From NCBI GenBank assembly GCA_949282265.1, contig CASDOZ010000004.1, positions 1 through 64,000 of the forward strand: a DNA stretch of 64,000 bases. The letters are read 5' to 3'. Position numbers and translations under genes: made by a program. The notes below the pieces were generated by a model. That model did no database searches and had not been told where the DNA came from. It saw nothing but the letters and a program-made list of their open reading frames with translations. The number at the start of each line of letters is the position of its first letter. Position 1 is the first letter of the stretch. The DNA comes from an uncultured Bacteroidales bacterium (GTDB lineage Bacteria > Bacteroidota > Bacteroidia > Bacteroidales > Paludibacteraceae). This document shows positions 1-8,553 of this stretch, piece by piece.

Positions 1-35
1 ATGGTACTGCGCGAGCGGGAGAGTAGGTAGCCGCC
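1..35 (+). rRNA. rrf: 5S ribosomal RNA, 3' end only
   Basis: The first ~35 bases match the 3' arm of bacterial 5S rRNA: the helix IV/V segment with the conserved GAGAGTAGG motif at about 19-28, closing with GCCGCC. The rest of the gene, and presumably a 16S-23S-5S operon, lies upstream of the window. A T-run and a strong terminator follow at once, as expected at the end of an rRNA operon. The call rests on motif recognition over a short stretch. Confidence 0.8.
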
Positions 36-48
36 GTTTTTTTTGCTG

Positions 49-96
49 GGCGTCCTTCCGGTCTATACACAAGACTGGAAGGACGCCTTTCTTGTT
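49..96 (+). terminator. Rho-independent terminator of the rRNA operon
   Basis: A 16-bp stem (49-64 with 72-87, one G.U pair) encloses a 7-nt loop and is followed by TTTCTTGTT. It lies directly downstream of the 5S 3' end, so it most likely ends the rRNA transcript. Confidence 0.85.
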
Positions 97-116
97 AAAT
101 AACTAATGTTTTTTTG

Positions 117-148
117 TTTGTCGGACTCCGTCAAAGTTGTTACTTTTG
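117..148 (+). promoter_or_regulatory. Bacteroidetes-type promoter for rlmD
   Basis: TTTG at 117-120 and TACTTTTG at 141-148 are separated by 20 bp. This matches the -33 TTTG / -7 TAnnTTTG arrangement of Bacteroidetes housekeeping promoters. The start codon of the methyltransferase lies 32 nt downstream of the -7 box. Confidence 0.7.
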
Positions 149-180
149 TCATGAATTAATAATTATATGTATTGTTTGCA

Positions 181-1593
181 ATGGCAAAAAAGAAAAAGAG
201 TCTTCCTTTATTGGAAAATGTGACCATTACTGGTGTGGCAGCGGAAGGGAAAGCGCTTGCACGTGTTGATGATTGTGTCGTGTTCGTTCCTTTCGTGGTG
301 CCGGGCGATGTTGTTGATTTGCAAGTTCTCCGTAAGAAGCATAACTATATGGAAGCGGTTCCTGTGGCTTTTCATGCTTACTCGGAACAGCGTTGCGAGC
401 CTAAGTGCAGGCATTATGGTGTGTGTGGGGGCTGCAAGTGGCAAATTTTGCCTTATCAGGAACAGTTGAAATATAAGCAGAAGCAGGTTATGGACAATCT
501 GACCCGCATAGCAAAGGTCGAATTGCCTCCTGTTTCACCTATTATCGGTTCACAGAAGATTTACGGCTACCGCAACAAACTTGAATTTACGTTTAGCAAC
601 AAGCGTTGGCGCACATGGGACGAAGTGCGTGAAGGTACGCAGTTCGATACGATGAATGCGGTAGGTTTCCATATTCCGAACGCTTTCGACAAGGTGCTGG
701 ACATAGAGGAATGCTGGTTACAGGATGATATCAACAACCAGTTGCGTAACGAAATACGCCGCTATGCTTTGGAACACGGCCTGGAGTTTTTCGATTTGCG
801 TACCCAGACCGGTTTCTTGCGCACGATGATGGTGCGTACCAGCACAACGGGCGAATTGATGCTGATATTAGTCTTTTTCAGAGAGGACAGAGAGGCGCGC
901 ATTGCCTTGTTGCAGCATTTGGCGGATAAGTTCCCGCAAATCACCTCGTTGCTTTACGTCATCAACTCCAAGGCCAACGACACCATCACCGACCAGGAAA
1001 TACATGTGTTCAAGGGCAAGGACCATATTTTTGAACGCATGGAAAATTTGTCTTTCAAGATAGGGCCGAAATCTTTTTACCAGACCAATTCGGAGCAAGC
1101 CTACGAACTTTACAAGGTCGCACGCGATTTTGCAGGTCTGACCGGCAAGGAGCTGGTGTTCGATTTGTACACCGGCACGGGAACGATAGCCAACTTTGTG
1201 GCAGGGAAAGCACGCCGGGTTATCGGTATCGAATATGTGCCGGAGGCGATAGAAGATGCCAAAGTCAATGCGGAGTTGAACGGAATTACGAATGCAATGT
1301 TTTTTGCGGGCGACATGAAGGACATATTGAACGGGGAGTTCATTGCTGCCTACGGCCGTCCTGACGTGGTGATTACCGACCCGCCGCGCGCCGGAATGCA
1401 CGAGGATGTCATCAAGACCATCTTGTCGGCGGAGCCGGAACGTATCGTCTATGTAAGCTGCAATCCGGCGACGCAGGCGCGCGACATCGCGTTGCTGGAC
1501 GCGAAATATGCCGTAAAGGCCATACAGCCAGTCGATATGTTCCCGCATACGCAGCATGTGGAGAATGTGGTGCTGTTGCAGAAACGGGGCTGA
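181..1593 (+). CDS. rlmD: 23S rRNA (uracil-5-)-methyltransferase, RlmD/RumA family
   Basis: This protein of 470 aa is a SAM-dependent RNA m5U methyltransferase of the RumA/TrmA superfamily. An N-terminal TRAM-like RNA-binding domain (about residues 10-65) is followed by a Cys cluster (CRHYGVCGGC) of the kind that binds a 4Fe-4S cluster in RumA. The C-terminal Rossmann methyltransferase has FDLYTGTGT for SAM binding, DPPRAG, and the catalytic loop VSCNPAT with the nucleophilic Cys. Length fits the family. The reading frame is open from a TTG at 172, but ATG 181 gives the usual basic start (MAKKKKS) and is preferred. The gene stands alone between the rRNA terminator and a convergent terminator shared with ettA. 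Which uridine it methylates (RlmD versus RlmCD type) cannot be told from sequence. Confidence 0.88.
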   Translation: MAKKKKSLPLLENVTITGVAAEGKALARVDDCVVFVPFVVPGDVVDLQVLRKKHNYMEAVPVAFHAYSEQRCEPKCRHYGVCGGCKWQILPYQEQLKYKQKQVMDNLTRIAKVELPPVSPIIGSQKIYGYRNKLEFTFSNKRWRTWDEVREGTQFDTMNAVGFHIPNAFDKVLDIEECWLQDDINNQLRNEIRRYALEHGLEFFDLRTQTGFLRTMMVRTSTTGELMLILVFFREDREARIALLQHLADKFPQITSLLYVINSKANDTITDQEIHVFKGKDHIFERMENLSFKIGPKSFYQTNSEQAYELYKVARDFAGLTGKELVFDLYTGTGTIANFVAGKARRVIGIEYVPEAIEDAKVNAELNGITNAMFFAGDMKDILNGEFIAAYGRPDVVITDPPRAGMHEDVIKTILSAEPERIVYVSCNPATQARDIALLDAKYAVKAIQPVDMFPHTQHVENVVLLQKRG

Positions 1594-1617
1594 TGCCGCC
1601 GGTTTATCCGTAAACAG

Positions 1618-1659
1618 AACAGGCAGGTAACTGATTGGGTTGCCTGCCTGTTTTTGTTT

Positions 1660-1660
<1 letters not shown>
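1618..1660. terminator. Bidirectional terminator between rlmD and ettA
   Basis: The inverted repeat AACAGGCAGG...CCTGCCTGTT (1618-1652) is followed by a T-rich tract on the plus strand that reaches the ettA stop codon. An A-rich flank serves the opposite direction. Its position between two convergent genes suits termination in both directions. Confidence 0.75.
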
Positions 1661-3336
<1,676 letters not shown>

Positions 3337-3374
3337 ACGGTGTTTTTTTAGTGTTTCGGTTGTTTTCCAGGGTG

Positions 3375-3382
3375 CAAAGATA
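3375..3382 (-). promoter_or_regulatory. -7 box of the ettA promoter
   Basis: Read on the minus strand, TATCTTTG lies 38 nt upstream of ATG 3336 and matches TAnnTTTG exactly. No convincing -33 element is visible at the expected spacing. Confidence 0.65.
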
Positions 3383-3664
3383 ATAAAAATAACCGACAAC
3401 GTGCGCGCCTTCCTGCTTTGACGGCGATGGCAACGTGGCTTGCGCGGCTCCTTTTCCTTGCCTGCCGGCGATGGTTTTTCCGGCCGGTGCCGTACTATTC
3501 TGTAAACCATACTGCAATCTGCATTGGTTGCTGTTTGGTTTGTACGGATTGCACAGTGGTTTATAAAAACCGTTCAACGGCCTATATGATTGCAGGGCAT
3601 GGCACGGATTTTGCGACGTTTCCGCATAAAGATTTCATCAGTAACGTTTTAAAAAATCATCGTT
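3383..3664. other. Divergent intergenic region, ettA / HU-like gene
   Basis: Together with the ettA leader, this leaves about 330 bases without a credible gene. Open frames here have no recognisable protein character. No clean TAnnTTTG box for the plus-strand HU-like gene is visible; the nearest candidate (GGATTTTG, near 3607) lacks the TA. Confidence 0.5.
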
Positions 3665-4297
3665 ATGTCAGCACGATACACCATGCAGGAAATGGTCGAT
3701 TTCCGCCATGCGGGGCGGACGGTGCTCTACCCGCGTATGCTCATAAGCCGTTGCCTGGACACCGACGGGCTGCTCCGGTCGGTGGCACGGGAAACCACGT
3801 TCAGCGTGGGCGAACTCAGGGCCATGCTCATGTTGCTGGCGCGCGGCCTCGCATCGGCCATGGCCGAGGGGCAGTCCGTCCGGCTGGACGGCATCGGGCG
3901 GTTCACGCCCTCGCTCTCGCTCAAGGCGGGGCGCGAGCGAGAGCAGGCCGACGGCTCGGGCACAAGGCGCAACGCGGCCAGCATACAGGTGGGCAAGGTC
4001 AATTTCCGCGCCGACCGGGAGCTGGTCGGGGAGACGCGGCGCAGGTGCACGCTGGAGCGCGCCCCGGGCAACATAAGCCGCAGGCTGTCGCCTTATACGC
4101 CGGAGGAACGGCTCGCACTGGCGCTGGATTTCCTGGGCAAGAACACCGTGATGCGGCCGGCCGACTACGCCGCCCTGACGGGCATGAGCCGCACCGCCGC
4201 AGGCAAGGAACTGCGCCTGTGGCAGGAAACGCCCGGTTCGGGCATTGGCAGCGCGGGCGCGGGGCCGCACAAAGTCTATATCCGCCGGCAAGGCTGA
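3665..4297 (+). CDS. HU family DNA-binding protein with C-terminal extension
   Basis: This 210-aa protein resembles the long HU-like proteins common in Bacteroidales. Residues ~1-125 form the HU-like DNA-binding domain: the N-terminal MQEMVDF segment, a helical part, then SVRLDGIGRFTPSLSLK and the RRNAASI segment before a second beta strand. The C-terminal ~80 residues (from about YTPEERLALAL to HKVYIRRQG) form a small second domain with a helix-turn-helix-like run (MRPADYAALTGMSRTAAGKEL). Such proteins are taken to be nucleoid-associated or regulatory, and the specific role is unknown. The gene is strikingly GC-rich, including third codon positions, compared with flanking DNA, as is the next gene. 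No operon partner is evident; the PCMD gene downstream has its own -7 box. Confidence 0.8.
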   Translation: MSARYTMQEMVDFRHAGRTVLYPRMLISRCLDTDGLLRSVARETTFSVGELRAMLMLLARGLASAMAEGQSVRLDGIGRFTPSLSLKAGREREQADGSGTRRNAASIQVGKVNFRADRELVGETRRRCTLERAPGNISRRLSPYTPEERLALALDFLGKNTVMRPADYAALTGMSRTAAGKELRLWQETPGSGIGSAGAGPHKVYIRRQG

Positions 4298-4344
4298 TGC
4301 GCGCCTGCGGATGCGGGCATGGCGCGCGAACCGATGCTTTTTCG

Positions 4345-4352
4345 TATATTTG
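4345..4352 (+). promoter_or_regulatory. -7 box of the PCMD gene promoter
   Basis: TATATTTG matches TAnnTTTG and lies 22 nt before ATG 4375. It supports that ATG as the start rather than any of the codons far upstream in the same open frame. Confidence 0.65.
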
Positions 4353-4374
4353 CACCATAAAGTCCAATAACCTT

Positions 4375-5334
4375 ATGCGACAGAACAAGATACTCCTGGC
4401 CGCCATCGTGGCAGCCCTGGCCGCCCCCCTGGGGGCGCAACGTACCGAAGCCGTCCGCTATGGCGACTTCGAGCACTTTACTGTGCGGCACATCACCGAG
4501 TCCAAACTGCTTGGCGGCAAGCAGAAAACGCTTTATGTCATCGGGCCTACGGACACGCTCGACGGCAACGACCCTTACCAATACGGCCTCCACACCCCGT
4601 GGAGCAGCTCGAACGCCTATGCCAACGTGGCCGGCATAGCCAAAGGCAGCAACACGATGTTCCCCGAACGGCGCGGCAACGGCTATTGCGCGCGTATGGA
4701 CGTGATGCTGGAAAGGGTGCAGGTGTTCGGCGTCATCGACATATCGGTGGTCGTGTCCGGCTCCATCTTCCTGGGCCGCACGCTGGAACCCATACGCAGC
4801 ACGAACGACCCCTATGGCTACATAGACATGGGCATCCCCTTCACGGGCAAGCCGCGCGCGCTCATGTTTGACTACAAGGCCCGCATCTCCGACAAGGGCA
4901 TCGTAACCGAATCGAACGGTTTCAAGCTGAAGGAGCACGCGGGCAAGGATGCCGCCATGGTGTTCGTTTTCCTACAAAAACGCTGGGAGGATGCCGACGG
5001 CAACGTTTACGCCAAGCGCATCGGAACGGGCTACCAGCGTTTCGGCAAGACGGTTTCCACCTGGCAGAACGCCTACCAGCTGCCCATCCGCTACGGCGAC
5101 GTAACATCGGAGCCGTGGTTCAAGCCCTACATGGGGCTGATGCCCGAAGACGGGAATCCTTACTGTTGCCAGAACAGCAAAGGGGAGATGGTGGAAATAC
5201 AGGAGGTCGGGTGGGGCGGCCCCGCCGACGAACCGACGCACATCATAGTCATGTTCTCGTCCAGCATCCAGCCTGCTTTCTGGGGAACCATAGGCAACGC
5301 CCTCTGGGTGGACAACGTGAAGTTTGTCTATTAG
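4375..5334 (+). CDS. Secreted protein with PCMD-type (putative carbohydrate metabolism) domain
   Basis: This 319-aa protein starts with a Sec signal peptide (MRQNKILLAAIVAALAAPLGAQ, cleavage likely after residue 20). The mature part resembles the PCMD domain (PF13201) seen in Bacteroidales surface proteins, often near glycan-related genes. Hallmarks seen are HTPWSSSNAYAN, then FPERRGNGYCARMDV, then VVVSGSIFLG, with a beta-sandwich-like C-terminus ending in GNALWVDNVKFVY. No catalytic residues are established for this domain, so the function is unknown beyond a suspected link to carbohydrate binding. The frame is open far upstream (to 3418), overlapping the HU-like gene, but the signal peptide and the -7 box at 4345 fix the start at 4375. 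It is GC-rich like its upstream neighbour. A strong terminator follows. Confidence 0.7.
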   Translation: MRQNKILLAAIVAALAAPLGAQRTEAVRYGDFEHFTVRHITESKLLGGKQKTLYVIGPTDTLDGNDPYQYGLHTPWSSSNAYANVAGIAKGSNTMFPERRGNGYCARMDVMLERVQVFGVIDISVVVSGSIFLGRTLEPIRSTNDPYGYIDMGIPFTGKPRALMFDYKARISDKGIVTESNGFKLKEHAGKDAAMVFVFLQKRWEDADGNVYAKRIGTGYQRFGKTVSTWQNAYQLPIRYGDVTSEPWFKPYMGLMPEDGNPYCCQNSKGEMVEIQEVGWGGPADEPTHIIVMFSSSIQPAFWGTIGNALWVDNVKFVY

Positions 5335-5360
5335 CAAGGGTTTTGGCATGGCCTGTATGC

Positions 5361-5395
5361 AACGAAAGCCGTTTCACATCGAAACGGCTTTCGTT
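5361..5395. terminator. Bidirectional terminator
   Basis: A perfect 14-bp stem (AACGAAAGCCGTTT, 5361-5374, with 5382-5395) encloses a 7-nt loop. It lies between the convergent PCMD gene and the GH20-like lipoprotein gene, 26 nt and 22 nt from their stops, and can serve both. Confidence 0.75.
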
Positions 5396-5417
5396 ATACA
5401 TGTCCGGCCAGCCAGCT

Positions 5418-5897
5418 TTATATGCCCTTGCCGCAGATGTCCGCGGCGGGGAAAAACACCACGCGCCTGTGTTTGATGGCGGGCATCGTCTGGCGCAAGG
5501 CGCGTATTCCCTGCCACAAGCCCTCTTCCGTCCGCCCGCTGATCCGGATTTGCTTCGAGTCGATATTGATACGGTATCCGTTCGTTTGCGTGATGGTCGT
5601 GTCAATGGACAAGACAATGCCGCGCTTTGCCGTATCGGTTTGCAGGTTGCCCCGCAGTTTGAGCTTGCGTTTCAAGTATTCGGACAAGAACTCGGCTTCC
5701 CGGAAAACCTTCTTGTTCCCGGAGGGATATATGATATTGACCTTCCGGCGTGCCCGGAACGGGTCGCCATCTTGGTAGGTAACCTTTTGCCCGTCGGATA
5801 TGTTGCCATAGTCGGCTACTTTTACATCCGCATGGCATGAGCCAAGCAGGAAGCATAGCCCAACCAGCGCGCTGATATGTAAAATTCTGTGTTTCAT
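5418..5897 (-). CDS. Lipoprotein consisting only of a GH20 N-terminal (domain 2-like) module
   Basis: This 159-aa protein has a lipoprotein signal (LCFLLGSC, lipidated Cys near residue 21). The remainder resembles the non-catalytic N-terminal alpha/beta domain of GH20 beta-N-acetylhexosaminidases: NIIYPSGNKKVFREAEFLSE, then a GYRINI...IRISGRTEEGLWQG segment and IRALRQTMP. In full GH20 enzymes this leads into the TIM barrel with the catalytic Asp-Glu pair; here translation stops directly after VVFFPAADICGKGI. It is either a domain-only protein or the relic of a truncated hexosaminidase. It starts 17 nt downstream of glmM and is probably co-transcribed with that amino-sugar gene. Domain recognition is by motif only, so function is uncertain. 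Confidence 0.6.
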   Translation of the reverse strand: MKHRILHISALVGLCFLLGSCHADVKVADYGNISDGQKVTYQDGDPFRARRKVNIIYPSGNKKVFREAEFLSEYLKRKLKLRGNLQTDTAKRGIVLSIDTTITQTNGYRINIDSKQIRISGRTEEGLWQGIRALRQTMPAIKHRRVVFFPAADICGKGI

Positions 5898-5914
5898 TTC
5901 TTCAATAGTCAGGA

Positions 5915-7309
5915 TTATGCCAATCCTGCAATGCGTCGCACTTCCGTAATGATGGCCTGCGCGAACTTGTCAGCCTGTTCCTTGGTCGGCGCTTCGCTAT
6001 ATACCCTGATGATAGGTTCCGTGTTGGATTTGCGCAAGTGTACCCAGCCTTGCGGGAAATCAATCTTGACGCCGTCCTTGTCGTTTATTTCGTATTGTTT
6101 GTACAGTCCTTTTATGGCGGTCAGAATGGCGTCCACATCGATGGCGGGAGTCAGCTCGATTCTATTCTTTGAAATGGAATAGGACGGGAAAGTCTTGCGC
6201 AGTTCCGACACTTTGATTTTCCGCTTTGCCAGGTTGGTCAGGAACAGTGCTATTCCAACCAGCGCATCACGGCCGTAATGGCAGGCCGGATAAATGACGC
6301 CTCCATTGCCTTCGCCGCCGATAACGGCATGGGTGGCTTTCATTTCCGCCACGACGTTCACTTCGCCGACAGCCGATGCGGAATAAGAGCCGCCGTGTTT
6401 CAGCGTGATGTCGCGCAGGGCGCGGGTCGAGCTCATATTGCTGACTGTGTTGCCCGACGTGTGTTGGAGCACGTAGTCGGCCACGGACACGAGCGTGTAT
6501 TCTTCGCCGAACATGTCGCCGTTCTCGCAAATGATGGCCAGCCTGTCCACGTCTGGGTCAACCACGAAACCGACATCAGCTTTGCCTTGCTTGAGCAAGT
6601 CGGAGATTTCGGTCAGGTGTTCCGGAAGCGGTTCCGGGTTGTGCGGGAATTTGCCGTCGGGTGTGCAGTTCAGTTTTTCAATATGCTTGACGCCAAGTGC
6701 TTCCAGCAGGGCCGGAATAGCGATGCCGCCGACGGAATTGACGCAATCGATGGCTACGGTCAGCCCAGCTTGTTTGATGGCTTCCGCATCCACCAGGTCC
6801 AATGCCAGAACACAATCGACATGTTTTTGCGTGTAGTCGTTTTTATGAATCAGTTTTCCCAATTGGTCAACTTCGGCAAAGTTGAAGTCTTCTGCCGCGG
6901 CGACGGCCAAAACGGCTTTGCCTTCCGCGTCGTTCAGGAACTCGCCCCGTTCGTTCAGCAGTTTCAGCGCGTTCCATTGTTTCGGATTGTGGCTGGCTGT
7001 CAGGATAATGCCGCCGGCAGCACCTTCCATGGTCACGGCGAGTTCGGTTGTAGGTGTGGTGGCCAGCCCGATGTTGACAACATCGAAGCCCATGCCGAGC
7101 AGCGTGCCGGTAACTAATTGGTCAACCATTTCGCCGGAAATGCGGGCATCGCGTCCTACGACGATTTTGTTGCTGTTGTTTTTTTTGCCTGCCCTGATTT
7201 GGGTGGCATAGGCGGCAGTGAACCGCACAATGTCCAGCGGATTGAGGCCATCACCGACTTTGCCGCCGATGGTTCCGCGAATGCCGGAAATAGATTTGAT
7301 AAGTGTCAT
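5915..7309 (-). CDS. glmM: Phosphoglucosamine mutase (phosphohexomutase family)
   Basis: This 464-aa alpha-D-phosphohexomutase is expected to interconvert glucosamine-6-phosphate and glucosamine-1-phosphate for UDP-GlcNAc synthesis. Visible family motifs are the phosphoserine loop TASHNP (Ser106), the metal loop DPDVDR (251-256), the sugar-binding GEGNGG, and the phosphate-binding RKSNTEPIIRVY near the C-terminus. The N-terminus (SISGIRGTIGG) is typical of Bacteroidales GlmM. A phosphomannomutase activity cannot be excluded from sequence. The gene follows the DUF4827-like lipoprotein gene by 47 nt and precedes the GH20-like lipoprotein by 17 nt on the same strand. Confidence 0.88.
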   Translation of the reverse strand: MTLIKSISGIRGTIGGKVGDGLNPLDIVRFTAAYATQIRAGKKNNSNKIVVGRDARISGEMVDQLVTGTLLGMGFDVVNIGLATTPTTELAVTMEGAAGGIILTASHNPKQWNALKLLNERGEFLNDAEGKAVLAVAAAEDFNFAEVDQLGKLIHKNDYTQKHVDCVLALDLVDAEAIKQAGLTVAIDCVNSVGGIAIPALLEALGVKHIEKLNCTPDGKFPHNPEPLPEHLTEISDLLKQGKADVGFVVDPDVDRLAIICENGDMFGEEYTLVSVADYVLQHTSGNTVSNMSSTRALRDITLKHGGSYSASAVGEVNVVAEMKATHAVIGGEGNGGVIYPACHYGRDALVGIALFLTNLAKRKIKVSELRKTFPSYSISKNRIELTPAIDVDAILTAIKGLYKQYEINDKDGVKIDFPQGWVHLRKSNTEPIIRVYSEAPTKEQADKFAQAIITEVRRIAGLA

Positions 7310-7356
7310 AATGGTAAATGAATTAGGTGATTTATGAAATGATGAATTTAAAAGTG

Positions 7357-7902
7357 TCAGTTTTTCTGTATCTTGATTTTTATTTCGTAGGCGTATGGTG
7401 TCACGCTGTTTTCATCATCAGAGAATCCGAGCTTGGACTCTACAATCAGTTTTGCATGTGAGTTGTTGCGTTTCATGTATCCGACGGCTTCCTGCCATGC
7501 CTCACAACTTGCGTCTGATGATATGCCGTATTGGAAAGTCAATGGATATGCGGATTCGTCGGTTGTCCAATAGCTTGTCGTGTCGGAATATGCGCTTAAT
7601 TGCCAGCGTTTGTATCTGATAATCACTTTATCGTTATATGCAACGGTGTCAGTGCCGGTGCCTGCATCCACCAATTGGAAATACAGCCCGCTTTCAGTCC
7701 GTACAAACTCATTGTCAGCAAATTGGTTGTCGGCCGGGAAGGCATCCAGGACTTTAATGTTTTCCCGTTTGATGTATTCTTCAATCAGTTTCTTTTCGGC
7801 TTTGCGCTGCACTGAATACACGCTGTCCCGGTCTTTGCATCCTCCTGGAATTATGATTATGGAAAGGAATAATATATGCAGGAAAATGTTGGTTCTCTTC
7901 AT
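7357..7902 (-). CDS. FKBP-fold lipoprotein, DUF4827-like
   Basis: This 181-aa protein has a lipoprotein signal peptide (lipobox PGGC, Cys22), so it is likely anchored in the envelope. The mature part begins with a helical segment (KAEKKLIEEYIKRENIKVLD), then a beta-rich region: SGLYFQLVDAGTGTDTVAYNDKV fits the entry strands of an FKBP-like domain, and the last strands are YAYEIKIKIQK. This layout is that of the DUF4827 family in Bacteroidales, which is related to FKBP prolyl isomerases but of unproven activity. It sits between another FKBP-like lipoprotein gene (98 nt upstream) and glmM (47 nt downstream) on the same strand. Confidence 0.65.
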   Translation of the reverse strand: MKRTNIFLHILFLSIIIIPGGCKDRDSVYSVQRKAEKKLIEEYIKRENIKVLDAFPADNQFADNEFVRTESGLYFQLVDAGTGTDTVAYNDKVIIRYKRWQLSAYSDTTSYWTTDESAYPLTFQYGISSDASCEAWQEAVGYMKRNNSHAKLIVESKLGFSDDENSVTPYAYEIKIKIQKN

Positions 7903-8000
7903 GTGGTCGAATTGTTTAAACGTTATGCAAATATCTGATAATTCTCTCTATATGGCAAGTTAAATATCAACGTTGTTCGTTAAAAGTTCCGCTTTGCGGT

Positions 8001-8552
8001 TTACAGTTCCATGACGCTGATTTCAAAGCGCACATTGGCGTATGCGCCTATTTTTGCATTGTTTCCGTACTGGCCGTATGCCAGATACCACGGTGCCAAT
8101 ATGCTTGCGCTTTCTCCTTCGTGGAGCAGCAACAGGGCGGAATCCACGGCGGTAGGCACTTGTTTTTTCCCTATTTGCAATGTCATGACCATGTCTTCGC
8201 ACAGTGTCCCGTCCAATAGATATACTTGCTGGGCAATGGTTACGGTTTGCTCTTTTTGCAGCGTGAGCCCTTCTGTGCGGTTGGTTATCATGTACCAGAA
8301 GCCTTGGTCGTCCTGCACGTAGGGCTGGCCGGAAGCAAGCACGTATGATGCAAGTTCATCATTGGCTTTCTGTACCAGCCGCTGGTTCATTTCCACCATG
8401 GCCAATGCGACGGAATCGGTTTTCGGTTGTTTGTTGCTTGGTAGTTGAGGCTTGCGTTTGCCGCATGAGGCCAGGAGACATGCGCATAGAATGAGCGCGC
8501 TCCATAATAACCGTCCGGCAAGCCGTTGGTTTTGTCTTGTCTTGTTGTTCAT
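8001..8552 (-). CDS. FKBP-type peptidyl-prolyl isomerase-like lipoprotein
   Basis: This 183-aa protein has a lipoprotein signal (LILCACLLASC), indicating an envelope location. The C-terminal ~110 residues resemble FKBP-type isomerases: GFWYMITNRTEG, a VYLLDGT insert, a MTLQIGKKQVPTAVDSALLLLHEGE segment and the final VRFEISVMEL strand. Most canonical FKBP active-site aromatics are not obvious, so it may be a chaperone-like relative. Start choice: ATG 8552 follows the thrA stop codon by one base, indicating translational coupling. An in-frame ATG at 8570 would lie inside thrA and is less likely. Confidence 0.65.
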   Translation of the reverse strand: MNNKTRQNQRLAGRLLWSALILCACLLASCGKRKPQLPSNKQPKTDSVALAMVEMNQRLVQKANDELASYVLASGQPYVQDDQGFWYMITNRTEGLTLQKEQTVTIAQQVYLLDGTLCEDMVMTLQIGKKQVPTAVDSALLLLHEGESASILAPWYLAYGQYGNNAKIGAYANVRFEISVMEL

Positions 8553-8553
8553 G

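Noticed and set aside
868-1557. A 229-codon minus-strand frame inside rlmD
   Set aside because: It is a shadow of the methyltransferase gene, with no domain and no regulatory signals.
3418-4374. In-frame upstream extension of the PCMD gene overlapping the HU-like gene
   Set aside because: The translation of this part has no protein-like character. The signal peptide and -7 box place the start at 4375, and the overlapping HU-like frame is a good family match.
7905-7935. A partial resemblance to the LacI operators (TTTAAACGTTATGCA near 7914)
   Set aside because: Dyad symmetry is poor and it lies in an unrelated lipoprotein intergenic region, so it is most likely chance.
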